Below are positions 1 to 7,223 of a stretch of DNA of 64,000 nucleotides, piece by piece. Below the pieces are notes generated by a model. It saw only the letters and a list, made by a program, of their open reading frames with translations. It did not search any database and was not told the DNA's origin. A program made the translations under genes and the position numbers. Each line of letters begins with the position of its first letter. Position 1 is the stretch's first letter. Source of the stretch: Massilia sp. WG5 (GTDB lineage: Bacteria > Pseudomonadota > Gammaproteobacteria > Burkholderiales > Burkholderiaceae_D); contig NZ_CP012640.2 of assembly GCF_001412595.2 (NCBI RefSeq), positions 310,001-374,000 of the forward strand, in the 5' to 3' direction.

Positions 1-189
1 GATCGCCGCCAGCAGTGTATGGCTGAGGCAGCCGAGCGCGCAGCCGAGGCCGAAGGCCATGCCGCGCATCCGGCCCTTGGCCATGCCGATGCCCAGCACC
101 ATCATATTGTCGGGGCCGGGAGACAGGGTCAGCAGGATGGCCGCAGCCAGGAAAGCGAATAATTGTTCTGGTGTCAGCATGCGCGTCAT
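1..189 (-). CDS. LysE/RhtB-family amino-acid exporter, 5' part only
   Basis: This is the first 63 residues of a protein that runs off the left edge of the window. The visible part starts MTRMLTPEQLFAFL and forms one hydrophobic helix. The motif LSPGPDNMMVLGIGMAKGR follows, which is the N-terminal signature of LysE/RhtB inner-membrane exporters of amino acids and related metabolites. A second hydrophobic stretch begins (GLGCALGCLSHTLLAAI). The family is usually about 200 residues with six membrane helices. Two start codons are possible, at 189 and three codons later at 180; I used the longer. Substrate cannot be told from this fragment. Confidence 0.8.
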   Translation of the reverse strand, partial: MTRMLTPEQLFAFLAAAILLTLSPGPDNMMVLGIGMAKGRMRGMAFGLGCALGCLSHTLLAAI

Positions 190-271
190 CTTACACTTCG
201 TTGATTTAGAGCACTAGTGCCGTCGCCAAACCTGCGCCAGACCTTCGCACCGCTGGTGTAAAGTGGCAATT

Positions 272-301
272 TTGCAACATTTCTTCCATTTGCTGTATAG
301 T
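272..301 (+). promoter_or_regulatory. possible sigma-70 promoter for the metallophosphoesterase
   Basis: TTGCAA (272-277) and TATAGT (296-301) are separated by 18 bases. Transcription would begin near 308, only about three bases before the ATG at 311, so the message might be leaderless. The upstream in-frame GTG at 263 would then lie outside the transcript. Confidence 0.35.
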
Positions 302-310
302 CCGCGCTGT

Positions 311-1156
311 ATGAGACCAAGCAAGCGCCACCGGCCTTTTCGCCACGCCACCGAGCGGGTACTGAACACCCTGCTGATGAAGGGCTGGGCGGCAGCGCTG
401 AGCTACCGCCTGGGCGGCCACGGCGTGCTGGGCGTGACCCGCTACGAGATCGAGCTGGGCCCGGAGCAGCGACTGCCGCGCCCGCTCAGGATCGCCTTCG
501 CCTCGGATTTCCATGCCGGCCCGACCACCCATCCCGCCATCTTCGACGCCCTGCTGGCCCAACTGGCGCACGAGCGCCCCGACGTCCTGCTGCTGGGCGG
601 CGACTATGTCTCCTTCGACGCCGGCCACGTGCGCGCATTGTCCGGTTTCCTGCGCGCGGCCCGGGCGCCGCTCGGGACCTATGCGGTGATGGGCAACCAC
701 GACGTCTGGAACGGCGGCGAGGAGATCGCCGCGGTGCTGGCGGCCGGCGGTGCCGAGGTGCTGGTCAACCGCAACACCGCGCTGCCGGCGCCCTTCGGCG
801 CGGTCAGCATCTGCGGGATCGACGACCCCTGGACCGGCGCGCCCTCGGCCGAGGCCACCTTCGACGGCGCCGGGGCGGTGCGGATCTACCTGATGCATTC
901 GCCGGACGGGCTGTGGTGCCTGAAGGGCCAGCGCTTCGATCTCGGCCTGGCCGGCCACACGCACGGCGGGCAGGTGGTGCGCCGCAACGGCGAACCCTTC
1001 AAGCGCCCGAGCGGCCCGTATTCGCGCGAATACCGGCACGGACGCTTCGAGATCGAGGGCAACGGGCCGCTGGTCGTCGGCCGCGGCATCGGCTGCGCCG
1101 GCATCCCGCTGCGCATGCATGCCGATCCGGAGCTGGTGATCTGCACCGTCCGCTGA
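311..1156 (+). CDS. calcineurin-like metallophosphoesterase (YkuE/LpxG-like)
   Basis: A 281-residue predicted metallophosphoesterase. The dinuclear metal site can be traced in order: SDFHAGP (about residue 66), LLGGDYV (about 97), GNHDVW (about 127), LMHSPD and GHTHGGQ (about 215). This set is typical of YkuE-like enzymes that act on phosphodiester or pyrophosphate bonds, often in lipid metabolism. The actual substrate is not visible here. I see no clear signal peptide. The ATG at 311 is preferred because a promoter-like sequence ends just before it and because the in-frame GTG at 263 has no ribosome site. No operon partner is evident; the next gene has its own leader. Confidence 0.85.
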   Translation: MRPSKRHRPFRHATERVLNTLLMKGWAAALSYRLGGHGVLGVTRYEIELGPEQRLPRPLRIAFASDFHAGPTTHPAIFDALLAQLAHERPDVLLLGGDYVSFDAGHVRALSGFLRAARAPLGTYAVMGNHDVWNGGEEIAAVLAAGGAEVLVNRNTALPAPFGAVSICGIDDPWTGAPSAEATFDGAGAVRIYLMHSPDGLWCLKGQRFDLGLAGHTHGGQVVRRNGEPFKRPSGPYSREYRHGRFEIEGNGPLVVGRGIGCAGIPLRMHADPELVICTVR

Positions 1157-1218
1157 AATTCTTCCTGTTTTGCGCTTGGAATTTGAGTAATAATGGCGTG
1201 CCGCTTATGCTGCCGCCT

Positions 1219-1247
1219 GGCATCCCTTTTACTCGAAGGGAAATGCC
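1219..1247 (+). other. hairpin in the leader of the amino-acid permease gene
   Basis: GGCAT/ATGCC and CCCTT/AAGGG pair into a ten-base-pair stem with a two-base bulge, about 80 bases before the permease start. It has no T tract and matches no riboswitch that I recognise. It may be a structured leader or an attenuator part. Confidence 0.3.
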
Positions 1248-1324
1248 TGGCTTACCAAGCCCGCAGAGGAGACATCCAACATAACAGGGCCTGGGGATAA
1301 ATCTACTATCGATTGGAGAACGCA

Positions 1325-2728
1325 GTGAGTCTTTTTAGAACCAAGAATCTCGACACCATGGTCGCCTCGGCCGGCAAACCCGGCGGGCTGAAAAAGGTGC
1401 TCGGGCCCTTCGACCTGATCCTGATGGGAATCGGCGCCATCGTCGGCACCGGTATCTTCGTCCTGACCGGCACCGGCGCGCTGACCGCCGGCCCGGCACT
1501 GACCGTGTCCTTCATCATCGCCGCGATCGCCTGCGGCTTCGCCGCCATGTGCTATGCCGAGTTCGCGTCCACCGTGCCGATCGCCGGTTCGATCTACACC
1601 TACAGCTATGCCGTGCTGGGCGAGCTGGTGGCATGGATGATCGGCTGGGACTTGCTGCTCGAGTATGGCTTGGCGACCTCGACCGTTGCGGTCGGCTGGT
1701 CGGGCTACTTCCAATCGCTGCTGCACGGCGTCGGCGTCGACCTGCCGGCAGCCCTGAGCGCGGCGCCGGGCGCGCGCCCGGGCATCGATACGGTCATGAA
1801 CCTGCCGGCGCTGCTCATCATGCTGTTCCTGACCTGGATGCTGTCGCTGGGCGTGCGCGAATCGGCCCGCGTCAACAACGTCATGGTGGTCATCAAGATT
1901 TCGGTCGTGGTGCTGTTCATCCTGTTCGGCTTCAGCCATGTGAACACCGCCAACTGGCAGCCGTACGCGCCCTTCGGCGCCTCGGGCATCATGAGCGCCG
2001 CGGCGCTGGTGTTCTTCGCCTTCATCGGCTTCGACGCCGTGACCTCGGCCGCCGAGGAAGTCAAGAATCCGAAGCGCGACCTGCCGATCGGCATCATCGG
2101 CTCGCTGGCGATCTGCACCATCCTGTACGTGATCGTGTCGGCCATCATGACCGGCATCGTGCCGTTCAAGCTGTTCGAAGGCGTTGACCACCCGGTGTCG
2201 CTGGCACTGCAGCACGCCGGCGTCAACTGGCTGGCCCGCTGGACCGATCTGGGCGCGATCCTGGGCATGACCACCGTGATGCTGGTGATGGCCTATGGCC
2301 AGACCCGCATCCTGTTCGCCATGTCGCGCGACGGCCTGCTGCCGGCCAAGCTGTCGACCGTGCACCCGAAATACGGCACCCCTTACTTCGCCACCTGGCT
2401 GGTCGGCATTCTGTTCGGCGTGATCGCCGCCTTCGTGCCGCTGAACGTGCTGGCCGAGCTGGTCAACATCGGCACGCTGGCCGCGTTCTGCCTGGTGTCG
2501 GTGGCCGTGGTCGTGCTGCGCAAGAAGCGCCCGGACCTGAAGCGCGCCTTCCGCTGCCCGGGCGTGCCGGTCGTGCCGGCGATCGCCGTGGTGTTCTGCC
2601 TGGTCCTGATGAGCTTCCTGAGCGCCGTCACCTGGATCGCCTTCCTGATCTGGCTGGCGATCGGCCTGCTGGTCTACTTCGGCTACGCGCGCAGCCGCTC
2701 GCTGCTGCACGGCGCGACCCAGTCGTGA
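1325..2728 (+). CDS. APC-family cationic amino-acid permease
   Basis: A 467-residue inner-membrane amino-acid/proton permease of the cationic amino-acid transporter (YfnA/CAT) type. The first helix carries the substrate-binding signature GIGAIVGTGIFVLTG, followed by about eleven further hydrophobic helices. The motifs FFAFIGFDAVTSAAEEVKNP and GQTRILFAMSRDGLLP are typical of this subfamily. The start is the GTG at 1325: a GGAG ribosome site at 1315-1318 lies six bases upstream and the protein then begins MSLFRTKNL. A strong terminator follows. The cyanophycin genes downstream use arginine and aspartate, so import of arginine or another basic amino acid is a reasonable inference but is not proven by the sequence. 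Confidence 0.9.
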   Translation: MSLFRTKNLDTMVASAGKPGGLKKVLGPFDLILMGIGAIVGTGIFVLTGTGALTAGPALTVSFIIAAIACGFAAMCYAEFASTVPIAGSIYTYSYAVLGELVAWMIGWDLLLEYGLATSTVAVGWSGYFQSLLHGVGVDLPAALSAAPGARPGIDTVMNLPALLIMLFLTWMLSLGVRESARVNNVMVVIKISVVVLFILFGFSHVNTANWQPYAPFGASGIMSAAALVFFAFIGFDAVTSAAEEVKNPKRDLPIGIIGSLAICTILYVIVSAIMTGIVPFKLFEGVDHPVSLALQHAGVNWLARWTDLGAILGMTTVMLVMAYGQTRILFAMSRDGLLPAKLSTVHPKYGTPYFATWLVGILFGVIAAFVPLNVLAELVNIGTLAAFCLVSVAVVVLRKKRPDLKRAFRCPGVPVVPAIAVVFCLVLMSFLSAVTWIAFLIWLAIGLLVYFGYARSRSLLHGATQS

Positions 2729-2771
2729 TCCGCTGAACCCTTCCTGGCGGCCGCCCGTGCCGCCAGCCCGT

Positions 2772-2813
2772 AACGGGGCGCCCCGGCATGGCCGGCGCGC
2801 CCCGTTTTTTTTT
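2772..2813 (+). terminator. intrinsic terminator of the permease gene
   Basis: AACGGGGCGC pairs with GCGCCCCGTT across a short loop, and nine Ts follow directly. Confidence 0.85.
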
Positions 2814-2930
2814 CGGAAAACATTCCATTTTTGTAATCCCTGTCCGACACTAAGGGGAGACGGGAACCGATTACGTGCCTCAGGTCCAGCCTGGATAATC
2901 CTGGTAGAACTTTTATCACAAAGATTGTCT

Positions 2931-4394
2931 ATGACTACCACGTTCGCGATGGACACGCCTGAGCTGGAGACCGCGCCGGAAGCGCGCGCAAGCCAGGGCG
3001 CTGCAAGCTCGAAAGCACTGTATTTCCAACTGCTCGATACGCCCCAGCAAGCTGCTGCGGCATCGTGCAACTACCTGCTGGCCCAGATCGAAGCGGCGCG
3101 CCAGGAACCCTGCGACCTGCCCGAAGCGCTGTGGGAACTCCCCGGCTGGATCCAGGGCCGCGCCGAAGCGGTCGGCATCGCCTACCGCGAATACCTGGCC
3201 GCGCGCAAGAACGGCGCCCCGCGCCGCTACTTCGGCAGCAAGTCGCATGCGCTGTACTTCCTGAAGGGCGCGGCGCCGACCAAGCTGGTCGACGGCGCCT
3301 GGCTGTACGGCACCCTGCCGCGCTGGGAAAACCCCGATTTCCACCCGCTCATCAAGACCTACCTGGAAGAACTCGGCGACGGCGTGCCGGACAAGAATCA
3401 CGTGACCCTGTACCGCCGCCTGCTGGCCGCGCACGGTTGCGAACACTGGGAGAGTTTGCCGGAAGACCATTTCGTCCAGGGCGCGATCCAGCTGGCGCTG
3501 GCCTACAACGCCGACCGTTTCCTGCCCGAGGCGATCGGCTACAACCTCGGCTACGAGCAATTGCCGCTGCACCTGCTGATCACGTCCTACGAGCTGAACG
3601 AACTGGGCATCGACCCCTACTACTTCACCCTGCACGTCACGGTCGACAATGCCGGCAGCGGCCACGCGCACAAGGCGGTGCAGGCGCTGCGCCACCTGAT
3701 GGCGCAATCGAGCGACCCGGCCAACTTCTTCCGCCGCGTGCTGGACGGCTACCGCCTGAACGAGCTGGGCGCCTGCACCACCTCGATCATCGCCGCCTTC
3801 GACCTCGAAGCGGAGCTGGTGGAGATCTTCACGGCCAAGGCCACGGTCGGCCGCAACATGCACTCGGATTACTGCCGGGTCGCCGGCCGCTCGATCAACG
3901 ACTGGCTGGGCGAGCCGAAGCAGATCCCGGCCTTCCTGGCGGCGATGGAAGGCGCCGGCTGGATCAAGCGCGGCGAAGACGTCGAGAACAGCCGTTTCTG
4001 GCGCCTGATCCAGGGCGAGCGCGCCGAAATGTTCGGGGTCTTCTCCAGCTACGAGCAGCAGGTGCTGCGCGACTGGATCACCAGCCCGCGCGATGCGGAC
4101 GCGAGCTCGCGCACCACGCGCGTGCTGAGCCACCGCGCGCGCCAGCGCACCCTCGACACCCTGAACCAGCATGCCGGCAGGAGTGGCTATCCGGAGCGCG
4201 GCCTGATCCGCCGCCATGCGGCAGGCAGCGCCCAGGGCGACAGCGAGCTGCGCGAGCTGGAAGAGAAGGTCGCGTCGAGCGCCGGCAAGCCGGAAGCGAT
4301 GGCGATGCTGGCGGGCCTGATGTCGCCGTCGGTGCACCACACGGCGATCGGCCTGATGGCGACGCGCATGTATTCGCAACTGCTGGACGCCTGA
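2931..4394 (+). CDS. heme-oxygenase-like iron-containing redox enzyme (HDO-type) beside cphA
   Basis: A 487-residue protein of the iron-containing redox / Haem_oxygenas_2 family. Carboxylate and histidine residues sit where a diiron site is expected: D121 (LVDGAW), E147 (LEELGDG), H157 (KNHVTLY), E209 (NLGYE), H235 and D239 (LHVTVD), then H245. The 26, 10 and 4-residue spacings match, as I remember it, the metal ligands of the characterised HDO oxygenase SznF. Such enzymes oxidise amino acids or fatty acids with O2. Residues from about 390 to the end form a charged C-terminal extension. The ATG at 2931 has only a weak ribosome site. The gene lies 99 bases before cphA on the same strand, so a link with arginine, aspartate or cyanophycin is inferred. 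The substrate is unknown. Confidence 0.75.
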   Translation: MTTTFAMDTPELETAPEARASQGAASSKALYFQLLDTPQQAAAASCNYLLAQIEAARQEPCDLPEALWELPGWIQGRAEAVGIAYREYLAARKNGAPRRYFGSKSHALYFLKGAAPTKLVDGAWLYGTLPRWENPDFHPLIKTYLEELGDGVPDKNHVTLYRRLLAAHGCEHWESLPEDHFVQGAIQLALAYNADRFLPEAIGYNLGYEQLPLHLLITSYELNELGIDPYYFTLHVTVDNAGSGHAHKAVQALRHLMAQSSDPANFFRRVLDGYRLNELGACTTSIIAAFDLEAELVEIFTAKATVGRNMHSDYCRVAGRSINDWLGEPKQIPAFLAAMEGAGWIKRGEDVENSRFWRLIQGERAEMFGVFSSYEQQVLRDWITSPRDADASSRTTRVLSHRARQRTLDTLNQHAGRSGYPERGLIRRHAAGSAQGDSELRELEEKVASSAGKPEAMAMLAGLMSPSVHHTAIGLMATRMYSQLLDA

Positions 4395-4447
4395 GGCAGG
4401 CGCCACGGCGCCCCCCAAGGCACGCACAAGAACGCAGCAAGTATCAG

Positions 4448-4474
4448 CGGCGCGGGCAAAGTCCCGCGCCGTTT
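4448..4474 (+). terminator. attenuator-like hairpin between the HDO gene and cphA
   Basis: CGGCGCGGG (4448-4456) pairs perfectly with CCCGCGCCG (4463-4471) and only three Ts follow. It ends about ten bases before the AAGGA ribosome site of cphA. It could be a weak terminator, an attenuator, or an mRNA processing or stability element. Confidence 0.45.
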
Positions 4475-4493
4475 CAATGTCAAGGAACCATAC

Positions 4494-7130
4494 GTGCAAA
4501 TTCTCGAACAACGATTCCTGCGTGGCCCGAACATTCACGCGGATACGCCCTGCCTGCTGTCCGTGCTCGACCTGGGCGACCTGTACGGGGTCTCGACCCG
4601 CGAGCTCCCGCAGTTCAACGAAGCCCTGCTGACCCTCTTGCCCTCGCTGGCCGACTATCTGGTGCCGACCGGCCAGCCCGGCGGCTTCGCCCAGCGCCTG
4701 CGCGAAGGCACCTACCTGGCGCGCGTGGTGGAACACGTGACCCTGGGCCTGCAATGCCTGGCCGGCGCCCCGGCCAGCTTCGGCCGCACCCGTCCCGTGA
4801 CCGGCACGCCCGGCCAGTACCGCGTCGTGTGCGCCTACCAGATCGAGAAGGTGGCGCAGCCGGCCTTCGAGCTGGCGGTCGAGATCGTCGACGCGCTGGC
4901 GCACGGCGGCCGCTTCGATAACATGGCGGCGCGCCTGGAAGAGCTGCGCGAGCTGGCCGAGCACTATGCGATCGGCACCTCCACCGCCGCGGTGCTGGCC
5001 GCCGCGCACGAGCGCGGCATCCCGGTCCAGCGCATCACCGAGGACGCCAACCTGTTCCAGCTCGGCTGGGGCGTGAAGCAGAAGCGCATCCAGGCCACCA
5101 TCACGGGCGAGACCAGCAATATCGCGGTGCGCATCGCCAGCGACAAGCAGCTCACCAAGCAGCTGCTGCTGGAAGCGGGCGTGCCGGTGCCGGAAGGCGA
5201 GACCGTCACCTCGATCGACGACGCGCTGCGCGTCGCGCGCAGGCTGGCGGTGCCGGTCACCGTCAAGCCGCTCGACGCCAACCAGGGCAAGGGCGTGACG
5301 GTCGATTGCCGCACCCCGGAGGAAGTCGAGCAGGCCTATGCCTTCGCCCGCAAGCACGGGCGCCGCATCATCGTCGAGCGTTACGTCCAGGGTCGCGACT
5401 ACCGCGTGTTCGTGGCCGCCGGCCGGGTCGCCGCGGCATCCTGCCGGCGTCCGGCCCATGTGCTGGGCGACGGCCGCCACAGCATCCGCGAACTGGTGGC
5501 GATCGAAAACCGCAATCCGGCGCGCGGCGAGGGGCATACGAATATCCTGACCCAGATCGCGCTCGACGCCCATGCCGAAGACATGCTGCGCAAGCAGGGC
5601 TATGCGCCGGATTCGGTGCCGGCGGAGGGCATCACGGTCGAACTGCGCGGCAACGCGAACCTCTCCACCGGCGGCACCGCCGAGGACGTGACCGACCTGC
5701 TGCCGGAATCGACACGCCGCATCTGCGTGCGCGCGGCCAGCAAGATCGGCCTGGACGTGGCCGGCATCGACATCGTCTGCCGCGACATCAGCGTGCCGCT
5801 GGCCTCGCAGGGCGGGGCGGTGATCGAGGTGAACGCCGCGCCCGGCATCCGCATGCACCAGTACCCGAGCAGCGGCGCACCGCGCGACGCCGGCGACGCG
5901 ATCGTCGAAGGTCTGATGGGCGCCTCGGACGGCCGCATCCCGATCATCGCCTGTACCGGCACCAACGGCAAGACCACCACCACGCTGCTGATCGCGCACA
6001 CCACCCGCCTGGCCGGCCGCGTCACCGGCGTGACGACCACCCACGGCGTCTACATCGACGGCAAGCAGATCACCAAGGGCGACTGCACCGGCTACTGGTC
6101 GGCGCGCACGGTGCTTTCCGCGCCGGAGGTCGAGATCGCGGTGCTGGAGACGGCGCGCGGCGGCATCCTGAAGCGCGGCCTGGCCTTCGACCGCTGCGAC
6201 GTCGGCATCGTGCTGAACGTCTCGCCCGACCACCTGGGCCTGGACGGCATCGACACCATCGAAGACCTGGCCCAGGTCAAGGCCGTGGTGCCGCTCTCAA
6301 GCACCCGCGCGGCGGTGCTGAACGCCGAAGACCCGCTGTGCGTCGCGATGGCGCGCCGCGTGCGCCCGGACGTCGAACTGGTCTACTTCTCGATGGAAGC
6401 CGACAATCCGGTCCTGCTGCGCCACCTGGAAGAGGGCGGCCGCGCCGCCTACCTGCAGGACAATGCGATCGTGCTCGCCGACGGCAACGTGCACCAGGAA
6501 CTGCTGCGCGTGGAGAGCATGCCGATCTCGATGGGCGGCCGCGCGCGCTACAACATCGCCAACGGCCTGGCGGCGGCGGCCGGGCTGATGGCGGCGGGTT
6601 TCTCCAACCTGCAGATCGCCACCGGCCTGTCCACGTTTGTCAGCGACGGCAAGACGAATCCCCTGCGCACCAACGTGTTCGAGGTGCGCGGCGTGACCGT
6701 GATCGTCGATTACGCGCACAACCCGGCGGCCTATGCCGCGCTGGCCGAGATGGCGCGCTCGCTGCTGCCGGGCCAGCTGGTCGGCATCGTCACCGCGCCG
6801 GGGGACCGCCGCGACGAAGACCTGCTCGAGGTCGGGCGCATCTGCGCCGCGCGCTTCGACGAGCTGGTGGTGTATGAATCCTCGAGCCGCGGCCGGGCCT
6901 ACGGCGGCGCGGTCGACCTGATCCTGCAGGGCGCGGAACAGGTGGTCGGCAAGACCGACACCCTGCACCGCGAACCGGAGGTGGGCGAAGCGATCCGCCT
7001 GGGCCTGTCGCTGTGCGAACGCGGGGATGTGCTGGTGTTTGCCTGCGGGTCTTCGCTGGACGTGTTCGTGAATGCGATCCGGGAGATGGATCCGGAGAGT
7101 GCGGAGCGGATTGCGGCGCAGGTGGGCTGA
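4494..7130 (+). CDS. cphA: cyanophycin synthetase
   Basis: An 878-residue cytoplasmic enzyme that uses ATP to build multi-L-arginyl-poly-L-aspartate. The three expected parts are visible: an N domain (1 to about 160, starting VQILEQRFLRGPN), an ATP-grasp G domain (about 165-480, KPLDANQGKGV) that adds aspartate, and a Mur-ligase-like M domain (about 485-878) with the P-loop GTNGKTTTT, DHLGLDGID and DYAHNPAAYA that adds arginine. The GTG start is set by AAGGA seven bases upstream. In the N domain the metallopeptidase-like HxxEH motif of primer-independent cyanobacterial enzymes reads R77-V-V-E80-H81, and the later Glu is Gly85. This copy is therefore predicted to need a primer. It is convergent with a second copy. 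Confidence 0.95.
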   Translation: MQILEQRFLRGPNIHADTPCLLSVLDLGDLYGVSTRELPQFNEALLTLLPSLADYLVPTGQPGGFAQRLREGTYLARVVEHVTLGLQCLAGAPASFGRTRPVTGTPGQYRVVCAYQIEKVAQPAFELAVEIVDALAHGGRFDNMAARLEELRELAEHYAIGTSTAAVLAAAHERGIPVQRITEDANLFQLGWGVKQKRIQATITGETSNIAVRIASDKQLTKQLLLEAGVPVPEGETVTSIDDALRVARRLAVPVTVKPLDANQGKGVTVDCRTPEEVEQAYAFARKHGRRIIVERYVQGRDYRVFVAAGRVAAASCRRPAHVLGDGRHSIRELVAIENRNPARGEGHTNILTQIALDAHAEDMLRKQGYAPDSVPAEGITVELRGNANLSTGGTAEDVTDLLPESTRRICVRAASKIGLDVAGIDIVCRDISVPLASQGGAVIEVNAAPGIRMHQYPSSGAPRDAGDAIVEGLMGASDGRIPIIACTGTNGKTTTTLLIAHTTRLAGRVTGVTTTHGVYIDGKQITKGDCTGYWSARTVLSAPEVEIAVLETARGGILKRGLAFDRCDVGIVLNVSPDHLGLDGIDTIEDLAQVKAVVPLSSTRAAVLNAEDPLCVAMARRVRPDVELVYFSMEADNPVLLRHLEEGGRAAYLQDNAIVLADGNVHQELLRVESMPISMGGRARYNIANGLAAAAGLMAAGFSNLQIATGLSTFVSDGKTNPLRTNVFEVRGVTVIVDYAHNPAAYAALAEMARSLLPGQLVGIVTAPGDRRDEDLLEVGRICAARFDELVVYESSSRGRAYGGAVDLILQGAEQVVGKTDTLHREPEVGEAIRLGLSLCERGDVLVFACGSSLDVFVNAIREMDPESAERIAAQVG

Positions 7131-7151
7131 TGGCGCTGCGCTGGAATGAAC

Positions 7152-7176
7152 AACGGGCCGTGTGGCCCGTTTTTTA
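7152..7176 (+). terminator. intrinsic terminator of cphA
   Basis: ACGGGCC (7153-7159) and GGCCCGT (7164-7170) form a seven-pair stem with a four-base loop, followed by a run of Ts. Confidence 0.8.
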
Positions 7177-7194
7177 CGTCCGCTTGCTTTGGAA

Positions 7195-7222
7195 CGTCGT
7201 TCCCGCCTGCGCGGGGACGACG
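7195..7222. repeat. REP-like palindrome between convergent cphA genes
   Basis: CGTCGTTCCCGC and GCGGGGACGACG form a twelve-pair stem with one G-T pair and a CTGC loop. It sits just past the stop of cphA'. The core TTCCCGC...GCGGG resembles the palindrome at 26083-26104, so both may belong to one dispersed family. Confidence 0.5.
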
Positions 7223-7223
7223 C

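Noticed and set aside
1157..1324. Riboswitch in the permease leader
   Set aside because: A hairpin is present, but I could match no conserved core of lysine, glycine, guanidine, SAM or other riboswitches.
2916..6233. 1105-codon open frame antisense to the HDO gene and cphA
   Set aside because: Its translation is compositionally odd (rich in Arg, Ala, Gly, His, Gln) with no family motif, while the opposite strand encodes complete enzymes. Long antisense frames are expected at this GC content.
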